A DNA stretch of 64,000 bases, from assembly GCF_900106065.1 (NCBI RefSeq), contig NZ_LT629796.1, positions 1,648,001 to 1,712,000 on the forward strand, given 5' to 3'. Shown one piece after another: positions 18,693 to 27,830 of the stretch. Under the pieces are notes generated by a model. The model had not been told where the DNA came from, made no database searches, and worked only from the letters and a program-made list of their open reading frames with translations. Made by a program: the position numbers and the translations under genes. The stretch's first letter is position 1. Each line of letters opens with the position of its first letter. Source of the DNA: Pseudomonas mandelii. GTDB lineage: Bacteria > Pseudomonadota > Gammaproteobacteria > Pseudomonadales > Pseudomonadaceae.

Positions 18693-19444
18693 CAGCGCGC
18701 CTCCTTGTGACTGCGTCGCGCGGTGAGGCGCGAAACCCAACTGTCCACCAGCGAACTGTCCCGTGGCTGATCCACATAAACCGCCAGCAATTCGCGCAAC
18801 TGCGCTTCGGTCCACTCCGGCGCGCGGCGCAGCAACGGTTCCAGGTCCTTGACCCGGTCACGCTGGCCGAACAGCAACGGCCGGGTTTTTTCCAGGTCGA
18901 TCAACTGCGACTGATAACCCTCACCCGTGGCCTGGAGGAAAATGTGCTTGGGGTAGAAACAGCCGTGAAGCTGGCGCACGCCGTGCAGGCGCCGCGCCAG
19001 CTCGCCACAGGCTTTCATGATGGCCGTGTGTTGCGCTTCGCTCAGGTCCGACCAGCGCTGTAACAGCGAATCCAGGTCATCCCAACCGTCCAACGCACGG
19101 GTCAGCAGAACCGCCCGCACTTCCCCATCGACTTTGCGCTCACCAAAAAACGCCGCTTTCAGCGCCGGAATACCCAGCTTCTGATAACGACTGATGTTGC
19201 GAAACTCGCGGGCAAAACTCGGTTCGCCGAACGGCGCATGGAAGGTGCGCGTCAGGTAGTTGCTCTGGCGCTTGAGGTAGTAGCCATGACCTTCCAGATC
19301 CAGCCGAAACACGCTACTCCAGCCGCCACTGACGGTGTTGGGCTCATCCACCGCCTCAAGTTGCTTGTCCCAGAGTGCATCGAACGTGCCGAGGCCATGG
19401 CGCTCAAGCAGCGCACGGTCTTCAGCGGCCAGGAAATCAGTCAT
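18692..19444 (-). CDS. LPS core heptose kinase family protein (InaA/WaaP type)
   Basis: 250 residues of the Kdo/WaaP kinase family: Lys region YYLKRQSNYLTRTFH, catalytic-loop equivalent LHGCFYPKHIFL and SQLIDLEKTRP. The usual HxD is HGC here, with Cys in place of Asp, so the catalytic mechanism is uncertain. It overlaps both neighbours by 4 and 1 bases. Synteny points to PA5007, which some authors call wapQ; I leave the symbol open because the naming is not certain to me. Confidence 0.82.
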   Translation of the reverse strand: MTDFLAAEDRALLERHGLGTFDALWDKQLEAVDEPNTVSGGWSSVFRLDLEGHGYYLKRQSNYLTRTFHAPFGEPSFAREFRNISRYQKLGIPALKAAFFGERKVDGEVRAVLLTRALDGWDDLDSLLQRWSDLSEAQHTAIMKACGELARRLHGVRQLHGCFYPKHIFLQATGEGYQSQLIDLEKTRPLLFGQRDRVKDLEPLLRRAPEWTEAQLRELLAVYVDQPRDSSLVDSWVSRLTARRSHKEAR

Positions 19445-20175
19445 TCGCGCCCCTCGAAAAATCTCACCACGTGCCGGATGCGTTTTTTGTCGTCGGCATT
19501 CAGCCGGTCACGCTGGCGGTATTGCAGGTAAAAGCGCAGGCGCTGGGTGGCCGACAGGTGATATTTCGCCACCTTGTCGAGGCAGGCCAGGTCTTTGGTG
19601 ATCCGGTATTTGAGCCAGAAGCCGCGCCAGAAATCGCCGTTGGGGCAATCGATCAGGAACAGCTTGGCCTCATCGTCGATCAGCAGATTACGCCACTTCA
19701 AATCGTTATGGGTGAAACGGTTGTCGTGCATGGTCCGGGTGTAACCGGCCAACTGACGGCTGACGGAATCGACCCAGGCGCGGTCCGCCAGCTTGGGATC
19801 GTGGCGGTCGGCGAGGGCCGACAAGTCTTCGGTGTTGGGCAGTTCGCGGGTGATCATCGCGCCACGAGCATACGCCGCGCCTCGCCGCTCCAGCCCCCAG
19901 GCAACCACTTCAGCGGTCGGAATGCCCCACTTGGCGAAGCGCTTGAGGTTCTGCCATTCGGCCTTGACCCGGGGTTTGCCCAGGTAGCGGCGCAGGCCTT
20001 TGCCGGCACCCACGTAGCGCTTGACGTAATAATTGACGCCGTTGCGATTGACGCGGATGACCTCGGACAACGGGTCGCGGGTCAGGCGTTCACCCTGAAG
20101 CGCAAACACTGCTTCCAGGCTGCCAAAATCTTCCGTCAGATCGCTGTAAGCAGGTTCCAGCTTCCAACCGGGCAT
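19441..20175 (-). CDS. wapP: LPS core kinase WapP
   Basis: 244 residues with VKRYVGAGKGLRRYLG at the nucleotide-binding Lys, a complete catalytic loop THNDLKWRNLL and LFLIDCPNG. In P. aeruginosa WapP (PA5008) phosphorylates inner-core heptose after WaaP has acted. Its ATG overlaps the waaP stop by one base and its own stop overlaps the next kinase by four (ATGA). The order waaG-waaP-wapP matches PAO1. Confidence 0.88.
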   Translation of the reverse strand: MPGWKLEPAYSDLTEDFGSLEAVFALQGERLTRDPLSEVIRVNRNGVNYYVKRYVGAGKGLRRYLGKPRVKAEWQNLKRFAKWGIPTAEVVAWGLERRGAAYARGAMITRELPNTEDLSALADRHDPKLADRAWVDSVSRQLAGYTRTMHDNRFTHNDLKWRNLLIDDEAKLFLIDCPNGDFWRGFWLKYRITKDLACLDKVAKYHLSATQRLRFYLQYRQRDRLNADDKKRIRHVVRFFEGRE

Positions 20176-20981
20176 CAGAGCGCATCCCCGTATCGCTGTT
20201 TACGGTCGTAAAGTTTGTTGGCTTTGCCTTCAAGCCAGGCGAGCAGCGGCGCTTCTTCAGCCAGAATCTGGCGCAATGGCTGCTGGAAGTAGCCTTTGAG
20301 GAATCGCAGTTTGTCGCGTTGGGTCAGACCGATGTCCAGGGCCGAAAAGTACAACGCCGCCAGATCCTTGTTGCGCCAGCGCTGAGTAATGGCCGGGCGG
20401 GTCTGGGCGCGGTGCAGGTCGATCACCGAGAGCTTGAAGTCTTCAGCCGTCACCGGTTTATCGGTGTGCAGCAGGAAGTGGCAGATGTAGCAGTCGCGGT
20501 GGTTGACCCCGGCGCGGTGCATCATGCCGGTCATGCGCGCGACTTCGGCGATCAGCGCGCGCTTGAGTCTGGGCTCGGGCGGGTTCTTGATCCAGTCGAT
20601 GCTGAAGTCTTCGAGGCTGACGGTGGGCGCCAGTTCTTCGGTGACGATAAACGAGTGTTGATCCGCCGGGTTGCTGCCCTTTTCGCCATAAGCGACGGCG
20701 GTCATAGTCGGTACGCCGACTTCTTTGAGGCGCTGAATGGCCTTCCACTCCTGACCCGCGCCGAGTACCGGCAGCTTGGCCGTCAGCAGGTTCTTGAAGA
20801 TCTCGCCCCAGCCGATGCCACGGTGGATCTTCACGAAAAAGCCATTGCCGTTTACTTCAGTGCGCAAGGTCCGGCGCGCTTCCAGTTCACGGTAAACCTC
20901 GCCCTGCAAGCCTTCGACTTCGGTGAACGCATCGCGCCCAGCCCAAAGGCTCTTGAACGGTTCAGCCAGCATCAACTTCAT
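20175..20981 (-). CDS. waaP: LPS core heptose(I) kinase WaaP
   Basis: WaaP phosphorylates heptose I of the inner core in the cytoplasm and is essential in P. aeruginosa. The 268 residues contain GNGFFVKIHRGIGWGEIFKN (nucleotide-binding Lys), the catalytic loop NHRDCYICHFLL and LSVIDLHRAQ, the hallmark WaaP motifs. It overlaps waaG by one base and is followed by wapP with one-base overlap, so the kinases are co-translated with the glycosyltransferases. Confidence 0.95.
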   Translation of the reverse strand: MKLMLAEPFKSLWAGRDAFTEVEGLQGEVYRELEARRTLRTEVNGNGFFVKIHRGIGWGEIFKNLLTAKLPVLGAGQEWKAIQRLKEVGVPTMTAVAYGEKGSNPADQHSFIVTEELAPTVSLEDFSIDWIKNPPEPRLKRALIAEVARMTGMMHRAGVNHRDCYICHFLLHTDKPVTAEDFKLSVIDLHRAQTRPAITQRWRNKDLAALYFSALDIGLTQRDKLRFLKGYFQQPLRQILAEEAPLLAWLEGKANKLYDRKQRYGDAL

Positions 20982-22102
20982 TAAGCGTGCTCCGCCAGAA
21001 TCACATCGGCCGCGTGCTGCGGCATGCTGTAGAGGTCGGCCGTCTCAGCGAAGGCCAGACCGTTGCGGCTCCAGGCCGCCCGTGCTTGAGCGTCGTTCAA
21101 CATGCCGGTCAGGTACTGCGTCAGTTGCGCCTGATCGAACGGTTCGTCCAACACCAGGCCGGCGTCGGCCTCGGCGATGTAATGGGCGTAACCACAGACC
21201 GCGCTCACCAATACCGGCAACCCGGCCACCAGGGCTTCGAGCAACACAGTCCCGGTGTTTTCGTTATACGCCGGATGAATCAGCAGGTCGGCACCCAGCA
21301 GGAAACGTGGGATATCGCTGCGCCCCTTGAGGAACGTCACGTTGTCGCCGAGCCCCAAAGTGGCGCTCTGCATCTGGAATAATTTGGGGTCATCCTGGCC
21401 AATTACAAACAGCCGGGTGCGTTTCTTCAGATCAGCGGGCAACGCGGCCAGCGCCTTGAGGCTGCGATCCACCCCCTTGGTCTTGAACCCGGAGCCGATC
21501 TGCACCAGCAGCAGCTCATCGTCCTTGAGGTTGAATTCACGACGGAAATCGGCTCGGATTTCGGCGGCATTGGCGGGTGCGCGACGGTCCTGGGAGATCC
21601 CCGGCGGCAGCAAATGGAAGCGTTCCAGCGGTGTGTCGTAATGCTTGATGAACAGCGGCTGCTGGACTTCGGAAATCATCAGCACTTCCGTCTTGGCGTC
21701 CTTGGCGAACACCGCGCGCTCGTACTCGGCGAAGTGCCGGTAGCGGCCCCAACGACGGTACAGCGAGTTGCGCAGGTTCTGCGCCTTGTCTTCAAAGCAA
21801 CCATCGGCGGCGTAGTAAACGTCCAGGCCCGGCATCTTGTTGAAGCCGATCAGACGGTCCACAGGACGCTTGGCCAGGTCCGCCTCCATCCACTCGCTGA
21901 GCTTTTCATTACGGCGATGATTGAAGAACGCCTTGACCGGCGCCACCAGCACTTCGAAACCCGGCGGGACATCGCCTTCCCAGATCAGCGTGTAGACGCG
22001 AATTTGATGGCCGCGCTGTTGGCACTCCAGGGCAATGCGCATGAAATCGCGCTGCAACCCCCCGAACGGAAAGTACTTGTACAAGACGAATGCCAATTGC
22101 AT
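20981..22102 (-). CDS. waaG: LPS core glycosyltransferase I WaaG
   Basis: A 373-residue GT4 enzyme that adds the first hexose(amine) of the outer core to heptose II. It begins MQLAFVLYKYFPFGGLQRDF, typical of WaaG, and has LLVQIGSGFKTKGVDRSLKA plus the E-x7-E region HPAYNENTGTVLLEALVAG. Overlaps of one base with both waaC and waaP put it in the middle of one operon. Confidence 0.95.
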   Translation of the reverse strand: MQLAFVLYKYFPFGGLQRDFMRIALECQQRGHQIRVYTLIWEGDVPPGFEVLVAPVKAFFNHRRNEKLSEWMEADLAKRPVDRLIGFNKMPGLDVYYAADGCFEDKAQNLRNSLYRRWGRYRHFAEYERAVFAKDAKTEVLMISEVQQPLFIKHYDTPLERFHLLPPGISQDRRAPANAAEIRADFRREFNLKDDELLLVQIGSGFKTKGVDRSLKALAALPADLKKRTRLFVIGQDDPKLFQMQSATLGLGDNVTFLKGRSDIPRFLLGADLLIHPAYNENTGTVLLEALVAGLPVLVSAVCGYAHYIAEADAGLVLDEPFDQAQLTQYLTGMLNDAQARAAWSRNGLAFAETADLYSMPQHAADVILAEHA

Positions 22103-23163
22103 CAGCGCAGCTCCTCAGCCAGTAACAACGTGCTCAGTCGGGTCGCGACACGCTCGGGATTCAGACGCGTGAAGCACAGGGGCCACTCGCGTTTCAGGTC
22201 GAACTGACGGGCATCTTCGGCCGTCGGTTGATACGTACATTTCTTTTGCAGGCACGGCGCGCAGGGGAAATCGCTGGCGATGTGAATCTGCGCCTTGCCG
22301 TAGGCGCCGGTCAGGCCCGGGTTGGTCGGACCGAACAGCGACAGGGTCGGTACGTCGAGCGCGGCGGCCAGATGACCGAGGCCGGTGTCCACGGCCACGC
22401 AGGCTTGAGCGCCAGCCAATACTTTGCCGACACCGGCCAGGTTCAGTTTGGGCAGCACTTCGACATGCCGGAACCCGGCGGCGATGCGTTCGGCCCGGGC
22501 CTTCTCGACCGGATTGCCCCACGGCAGCTTCACGGCAACACCGAGATAGCCAACGCGCTCGGCCAGTTCGCGCCAATAGGCTTCCGGCCAGTGCTTGGTG
22601 TCCCACGTGGTGCCGTGCAGAAACAGCACATAAGGGTTCTTGCGCGGCAGTTCCACCAGGCGCTCGACGTTCAAGCCGTAATCGCCCAGGCCTTTGGGCA
22701 GGTCGTAGCCCAAGGCCAGAGCGAACAATTGACGCACCCGCTCTACCGCGTGTTGTCCACGGCCCACGGCCAGACGACGGGAATAGAAACGTGCGGCGAT
22801 GGGCTCGCGCGCCGAGTCCTTGTCGAGCCCGGCGACCGGCGCTTTGACATAGCGCGTCAACCAGGCGCTTTTGAGCAGGCCCTGGGCATCAATCACCAGA
22901 TCGTATCGGGTGGCGCGAACGCTTTGTTTGAAGCGCTTCCACTCGCCACTCTTGAGGGTTTGCCAGAGGTTCTTGCGCCAGCGACGGATCGCCACCGGGA
23001 TCACCTTGCCCACGGCCGGGTGCCAGGTCGGGATCTCGGCGAAGCCTTCTTCCACCACCCAGTCGAACGTGATGCCGGGGATCGCCCGCGCCGCGTCGGT
23101 CAACGCGGGCAACGCGTGAATCACGTCGCCCAGCGAAGATGTCTTGATCAACAGAACGCGCAA
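22102..23163 (-). CDS. waaC: LPS heptosyltransferase I WaaC
   Basis: WaaC transfers the first L,D-heptose from ADP-heptose to Kdo. The 353 residues start MRVLLIKTSSLGDVIHALPA, the GT9 N-terminal motif, and contain VAVDTGLGHLAAALDVPTLS with the ADP-binding D-[ST]G-x2-H. It starts one base after the waaF stop and overlaps waaG by one base. Its donor is made through HldE. Confidence 0.96.
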   Translation of the reverse strand: MRVLLIKTSSLGDVIHALPALTDAARAIPGITFDWVVEEGFAEIPTWHPAVGKVIPVAIRRWRKNLWQTLKSGEWKRFKQSVRATRYDLVIDAQGLLKSAWLTRYVKAPVAGLDKDSAREPIAARFYSRRLAVGRGQHAVERVRQLFALALGYDLPKGLGDYGLNVERLVELPRKNPYVLFLHGTTWDTKHWPEAYWRELAERVGYLGVAVKLPWGNPVEKARAERIAAGFRHVEVLPKLNLAGVGKVLAGAQACVAVDTGLGHLAAALDVPTLSLFGPTNPGLTGAYGKAQIHIASDFPCAPCLQKKCTYQPTAEDARQFDLKREWPLCFTRLNPERVATRLSTLLLAEELR

Positions 23164-23164
23164 G

Positions 23165-24199
23165 CTATTTGACCTCGACCACAGTGCCCTGCAACCGCTG
23201 CAAGGCTTCGTTCACCGCTTGCGGCATGAGCTGGCGCAGGCAGTTGTAATGACCGAAGCGGCAGGTGCGATCGAAGCACGGGCTGCATTCGAGGCCCAGG
23301 CGCACAATCTCGACGTGCTCGGCCAAGGGTGGCGTGAAGCCCGGCGATGTCGAACCGTAGACGGCCACCAGCGGGCGGTTGAGCGCAGCGGCGACGTGCA
23401 TCAGGCCGGAGTCGTTGGACACCACCGAATCGGCGCAGGACATCAGGTCGATAGCTTCGGCCAGGGAGGTGCCGCCGCTGAGGTTGACCGACTCTTCGCG
23501 CAGGCCGGGAATCAGCCGTGCGCGGATGTCTTCGCCGACCGCGTGATCGTTTTTCGAACCGAACAGCCAGACTTGCCAGCCTTCGCGGATCTTCGCTTCG
23601 GCGACCTTGGCGTAATGCTCGGACGGCCAGCGCTTGGATTCGCCGAACTCTGCACCTGGGCACAGGGCCAACACCGGGCGGTCGAGGGTCAGGCCGAACT
23701 TGGCCAGCGCCGCCTCGCGGGTGACCGGGTCGATCTGCAGGCTTGGCCGTGGATACGGTGTCGGCAGTTCGGCACCGCGCTCAAATGCCAGCGCCATGAA
23801 GCGCTCGATCATCAGCGGATAACGTTCTTTATCCAGCGTGCGCACGTCATTAAGCAGGCCGTAGCGGAACTCGCCGCGCCAGCCGGTGCGTTTCGGGATG
23901 CCGGCGAAGAACGGCACCAGCGCCGACTTCAAGGAGTTTGGCAGCAGGATCGCCTGATCGTACTGGCCGGCCAGGGATTTGCCGATGCGCCGACGCGTCG
24001 CCAGCTCCAAGGCGCCATGGCCGAGCGGAAAGCTCAAGGCCTGACGGACTTCGGGCATGCGCTCCAGGATCGGCCGGCTCCATTCGGGGGCCAGGACGTC
24101 GATTTCGCATTGCGGGTGGCGTTGCTTGAGACACTGAAACAGTGTCTGCGCCATCACCATGTCACCGACCCAACTGGGCCCAACGATCAGAATTTTCAT
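23165..24199 (-). CDS. waaF: LPS heptosyltransferase II WaaF
   Basis: A 344-residue GT9 enzyme adding the second heptose. It starts MKILIVGPSWVGDMVMAQTL and carries VVSNDSGLMHVAAALNRPLV, the conserved donor site. The longer frame upstream is excluded because MKILIVG is the family N-terminus. It heads the waaF-waaC-waaG-waaP-wapP operon; upstream lie a hairpin and a cluster of REP repeats. Confidence 0.96.
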   Translation of the reverse strand: MKILIVGPSWVGDMVMAQTLFQCLKQRHPQCEIDVLAPEWSRPILERMPEVRQALSFPLGHGALELATRRRIGKSLAGQYDQAILLPNSLKSALVPFFAGIPKRTGWRGEFRYGLLNDVRTLDKERYPLMIERFMALAFERGAELPTPYPRPSLQIDPVTREAALAKFGLTLDRPVLALCPGAEFGESKRWPSEHYAKVAEAKIREGWQVWLFGSKNDHAVGEDIRARLIPGLREESVNLSGGTSLAEAIDLMSCADSVVSNDSGLMHVAAALNRPLVAVYGSTSPGFTPPLAEHVEIVRLGLECSPCFDRTCRFGHYNCLRQLMPQAVNEALQRLQGTVVEVK

Positions 24200-24218
24200 G
24201 TGGTTTCCATAAACGAAC

Positions 24219-24240
24219 CGGGGAGGCATACGCCTCCCCG
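24219..24240 (-). terminator. Hairpin upstream of waaF
   Basis: Perfect 9-bp arms CGGGGAGGC / GCCTCCCCG with a 4-base loop, 20 bp before the waaF ATG. On the minus strand it is followed by GGTTCGTTTATGG, only mildly T-rich. It could terminate an upstream transcript or shape the waaF leader. Confidence 0.45.
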
Positions 24241-24314
24241 CCTCGAGAATCACTGCGGGAGCCTGTCGGCTTGCGATGGGTCATCACCTTCAACATTGCT
24301 GTCGACTGTCACTC

Positions 24315-24479
24315 CGCTATCGCGAGCAGGCTCGCTCCCACATTGGGATTTGGTGTGCATCGTTCTGCGATACAAAGCAGATCTACTGTGGGAGCGAGCC
24401 TGCTCGCGAAGGGGCCGTCACATCCAGCATCGATGGCGACTGACACCCCGCCTTCGCGAGCAGGCTCGCTCCCACATTT
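24315..24479. repeat. Cluster of three REP repeats between waaF and glnE
   Basis: Three copies of the GAGCCTGCTCGC / GCGAGCAGGCTCGC type at 24315-24343, 24385-24412 and 24450-24479, in alternating orientation. They fill most of the 307-bp gap between waaF and glnE; apart from the hairpin nearer waaF nothing else was seen there. Confidence 0.85.
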
Positions 24480-24506
24480 GAATCTTGTTGCTTCAACTCG
24501 CGCGTT

Positions 24507-27446
24507 TCAGCTTAACCCTAGTTCACGCCAGATCCGCAATACCTGCCGACGCTCATCGACAAACTGGTCACCCGGTATCACCCCGGGGTCCTTCTGCAAG
24601 GCCTGCCGGTGGGCGGCGGAACGGTAGGCCTTGTAGGCCTCGCGTAGCAGGCTGGCGTCTTCGGCAGGCATCAGCCCTTCGTGTTCCAGCTCTTCCAGAA
24701 TGCGGATGTTATCCGTCCAGCGCAGCAATGGCGGGTGTGTTTCGGACCACGCCAGGGCCGCGTATTGCACCATAAATTCAATATCGACGATACCTCCGGC
24801 GTCCTGCTTGAGATCGAATGGCGCCGTGGCCTCGAAGGCATTTGCCGCCGTGCCGGCTGCGGTGCTCTTGCTACCGAGGTTATCGCGCATCTTGGCGCGC
24901 ATCTCGCTCACCTCCTGACGCAAGGTCGCCAGGTCCCGGTGTTTGCCCAATATCGTCGCGCGCACCTTCTCGAATGCCTGGCCGACATCCTGGCTGCCCA
25001 CCAGCACCCGGGCCCGCACCAGTGCCTGATGTTCCCAGGTCCAGGCTTCGTTTTCCTGGTAGCGGGCAAACGCCCCGACCGAACTCACCAGCAACCCCGA
25101 GGCGCCGGACGGCCGCAGGCGCATATCGACTTCATACAGCTGGCCAGAGTTGGTCTGGGTGGTAATCAAATGAATGATCCGCTGCCCCAACCGGGTGAAA
25201 AACTGCGCGCCGTCGATAGGTTTCGCTCCGTCGGTTTCCGCCTGCGGATCACCGTCATGGATGAACACCAGGTCCAGGTCCGAACCATGCCCCAATTCCA
25301 GTCCGCCGACTTTCCCATAACCGACAATAATGAAACCCGGATCGCACAAGGTGCCGTCGGTGCGCAATGGCGTGCCATATTTGGCCACGGTCTGGCGCCA
25401 GGCCAGGGCCAGTACTTGTGCGAGGATCGCTTCAGCCAGCCAGGTCAGGTAATCGCTGACTTTCATCAACGGCAGGCTGCCGGCGATTTCCGAAGCGGCG
25501 ACCCGCAAGCGGTGCGCCAGTTTGAAATGGCGCAGGGCTTCCATTTGCTGTTCGAGGTCGTCTTCGGGAATCCGCGTCAGGCGCTCGCGCAACTCGGCGG
25601 CCAGTTCCGGCGCCAGTGGGGGCTTGAACAATCGACCTTCATTGAGCAATTCGTCGAGCAGCAGCGGGAAGCGGGTGATCTGCTCGGCGATCCATGGGCT
25701 TGCCGCGCACAAGGTCAGCAAACGTCGCAGCGCGCCGGGGTTCTCGGTCAGCAGCACCAGATACGCCGAGCGACGGGCCACCGCTTCAACCAACGGCAGC
25801 ACACGCTCAAGTACCAGATCCGGATTGGCATGCTCGACCGCCTGAGCCAGCAAACGCGGAATAAATGCATCGAGGCGTTCGCGCCCCAAACGCTGCATCG
25901 CGCGCAACTGCGGGCTGCTGCGCAAACCGGCCAACGCTTTCAGTGCCTTGGTGGCATCGGCAAAACCGCCCTCTTCCAACTGGCGGCAGGCGGCTTCTTC
26001 ATCTTGGGCCTCCTCCCACAGCGGCAGCCATTCACCGCCGACCACCACTTCGCTTTCGGTGCCTTCCTCTTCATCGGGATCGGCGATCACTTGTCCAAAG
26101 TGCCAGGCCACGCGGCCTCGCCAATACATAAGCTGCGCATGGAAAGCCTCCCAGTCAGCGAAGCCCAACATAAAGGCAATGCGCGCCTGATCCTGCGCAC
26201 CGTCCGGCAGCATCTGGGTCTGGCGGTCGGCAATCGCCTGGATCGCGTGCTCGGTGTACCGCAGGAATTCATAGCCTTCGCGCAGCTCGCTGATCACCGC
26301 CGGCGGCAGGTAACCCTGACCTTCCAGGGTGCTCAGTACTTTTAATAGAGGGCGTTGCTGCAGGCTCAGGTCGCGACCGCCGTGGATCAGCTGGAACGCC
26401 TGGGCGATAAACTCCACTTCGCGGATGCCGCCCGAGCCGAGCTTGATGTTGTCGGCCATGCCTTTGCGCCGCACTTCCTGCTGGATCAGCTGCTTCATGG
26501 TGCGCAGCGCTTCGATCGCCGAGAAGTCGAGGTAACGCCGGTAAACGAACGGGCGCAGCATCTCTTGCAGTTGCGCGCCGGCCACTTGATCGCCAGCCAC
26601 CACCCGCGACTTGATCATCGCGTAGCGTTCCCAGTCGCGGCCCTGGTCCTGGTAATACTGCTCCAGCGCGTTGAAGCTCAACACCAGGGCACCGGCCGAG
26701 CCGTAAGGCCGCAGACGCATGTCGACCCGGAACACAAAACCGTCGACGGTCATCGGGTCCAGCGCCTTGATCAGGCGCTGGCCGAGACGAATGAAGAATT
26801 CCTGGTTATCCAGCGAGCGTTTCACGCCGACGGTTTCGCCACCCTCGGGGTAGGCGAAGATCAGGTCGATGTCCGATGACAGGTTGAGCTCCACCGCGCC
26901 GAGCTTGCCCATGCCGAGGATGACCATCTGCTGCGGCTCGCCGCTGCGCCGGCCGGTGGGCACGCCGAACTGCTGGCAATGCCGCGAGTACAACCACTGA
27001 TAGGCCTGATCGATGCTCGCATCGGCCATGTCCGAGAGGTCGCGGCAGGTCTGGACCAGATCAGCCTGACGAGTCAGGTCGCGCCAGATGATCCGCACTT
27101 GCTGACGCGTGCGCTGACGGCGCAAGGCGCGACCGAGCTCGTCATCGGTTTCGGCCGCATTCACCGCTGCCGCGATCTGCCCGCACAACTCGCCCGGTGC
27201 GAAGCTGCGATCCAGTTCGCCGGACTGCACCAGCGCCAGCAACATCAAGGGGTCACGCACACTCTGTTCGGTCACGAAATCGCTGGCGGCGGTGACGCGG
27301 GCGAATTGCGCCCAGCGCTCAGCTGTCCAGGCAGACAGGCCATGGTCATCTTCCAACTCGGCAACGGCGGTACGGAACGACTGCTCGGCGCGGGTGACAA
27401 ACGGCAGGAGAATGCCGGGCAGTTCGGCAAGCGGTGGGAGGCTCAT
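24507..27446 (-). CDS. glnE: Bifunctional glutamine synthetase adenylyltransferase/deadenylase
   Basis: GlnE adenylylates and deadenylylates glutamine synthetase under control of PII. The 979 residues are full length, with two nucleotidyltransferase domains: the N-terminal deadenylylating domain carries GKLGAVELNLSSDIDLIF (about 180-197) and the C-terminal adenylylating domain GKVGGLELGHGSDLDLVF (about residue 710), each with the DxD metal site. Both are intact. It diverges from aceE across a 384-bp gap. Confidence 0.97.
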   Translation of the reverse strand: MSLPPLAELPGILLPFVTRAEQSFRTAVAELEDDHGLSAWTAERWAQFARVTAASDFVTEQSVRDPLMLLALVQSGELDRSFAPGELCGQIAAAVNAAETDDELGRALRRQRTRQQVRIIWRDLTRQADLVQTCRDLSDMADASIDQAYQWLYSRHCQQFGVPTGRRSGEPQQMVILGMGKLGAVELNLSSDIDLIFAYPEGGETVGVKRSLDNQEFFIRLGQRLIKALDPMTVDGFVFRVDMRLRPYGSAGALVLSFNALEQYYQDQGRDWERYAMIKSRVVAGDQVAGAQLQEMLRPFVYRRYLDFSAIEALRTMKQLIQQEVRRKGMADNIKLGSGGIREVEFIAQAFQLIHGGRDLSLQQRPLLKVLSTLEGQGYLPPAVISELREGYEFLRYTEHAIQAIADRQTQMLPDGAQDQARIAFMLGFADWEAFHAQLMYWRGRVAWHFGQVIADPDEEEGTESEVVVGGEWLPLWEEAQDEEAACRQLEEGGFADATKALKALAGLRSSPQLRAMQRLGRERLDAFIPRLLAQAVEHANPDLVLERVLPLVEAVARRSAYLVLLTENPGALRRLLTLCAASPWIAEQITRFPLLLDELLNEGRLFKPPLAPELAAELRERLTRIPEDDLEQQMEALRHFKLAHRLRVAASEIAGSLPLMKVSDYLTWLAEAILAQVLALAWRQTVAKYGTPLRTDGTLCDPGFIIVGYGKVGGLELGHGSDLDLVFIHDGDPQAETDGAKPIDGAQFFTRLGQRIIHLITTQTNSGQLYEVDMRLRPSGASGLLVSSVGAFARYQENEAWTWEHQALVRARVLVGSQDVGQAFEKVRATILGKHRDLATLRQEVSEMRAKMRDNLGSKSTAAGTAANAFEATAPFDLKQDAGGIVDIEFMVQYAALAWSETHPPLLRWTDNIRILEELEHEGLMPAEDASLLREAYKAYRSAAHRQALQKDPGVIPGDQFVDERRQVLRIWRELGLS

Positions 27447-27653
27447 GGTCTATCCTTGATCGGCGTGAAGAGGGCGGCATGTAGTGATTTTTCAAAACGC
27501 ACTACGTGATCGACTGTCGAACAAAGGTTAGAAATAGCTGAAATTTCTTTGTTTTTGGCAGGCAGCATCAAGCTTTCACCTTTTTCGGTTGGCAAAAGAC
27601 CAACCTTAACGATTATTCTCACAACGCAGCCGGAGGCCACAAGCCGCTCATCT

Positions 27654-27666
27654 GTAGTTTTACTAC
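27654..27666. promoter_or_regulatory. Candidate operator 1 upstream of aceE
   Basis: Perfect palindrome GTAGT-TTT-ACTAC, centred at 27660. The inner TAGTnnnACTA agrees with the GT-N3-AC core bound by FadR/PdhR-type GntR regulators. It lies 171 bp upstream of the aceE ATG. Confidence 0.6.
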
Positions 27667-27705
27667 TCGTATATACATCCAGATAGCTGAAATGCCCGAT
27701 GATTT

Positions 27706-27718
27706 GTAGTAAAACTAC
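27706..27718. promoter_or_regulatory. Candidate operator 2 upstream of aceE
   Basis: Perfect palindrome GTAGT-AAA-ACTAC, centred at 27712 and flanked by T and A so that 15 bp are symmetric. It is 52 bp (about five helical turns) from operator 1 and is its reverse complement, so a regulator could bind both on the same DNA face. Confidence 0.6.
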
Positions 27719-27830
27719 ACGCCGCCGGAACCTACCACTCGGCAATCCAAGAATTTATATCGTCTGCCCACAAGGCCAGTCGCAAACTCAGGCAACCGAT
27801 TCTGGAAGCCTTTCCGCCCTGGAGCAAGCC

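Larger units (their letters stand above)
27447..27830. promoter_or_regulatory. Divergent glnE/aceE control region
   Basis: 384 bp with no convincing gene. It contains two 13-bp palindromes (listed separately) and an AT-rich stretch around 27521-27610. A weak dyad GTAGTG / CACTAC at 27481-27505 near glnE shares the GTAGT half site. No clear sigma-70 promoter could be assigned by eye. Confidence 0.6.

Noticed and set aside
24200..24506. Absence of ilvE between waaF and glnE, unlike PAO1
   Set aside because: P. putida, as I recall, also has waaF directly next to glnE, so the absence is probably normal for this lineage rather than a deletion.
27443..27745. 100-codon minus-strand frame upstream of glnE
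   Set aside because: It spans both palindromic operators, overlaps the glnE start, has no good ribosome-binding site and no recognisable family; more likely control DNA.
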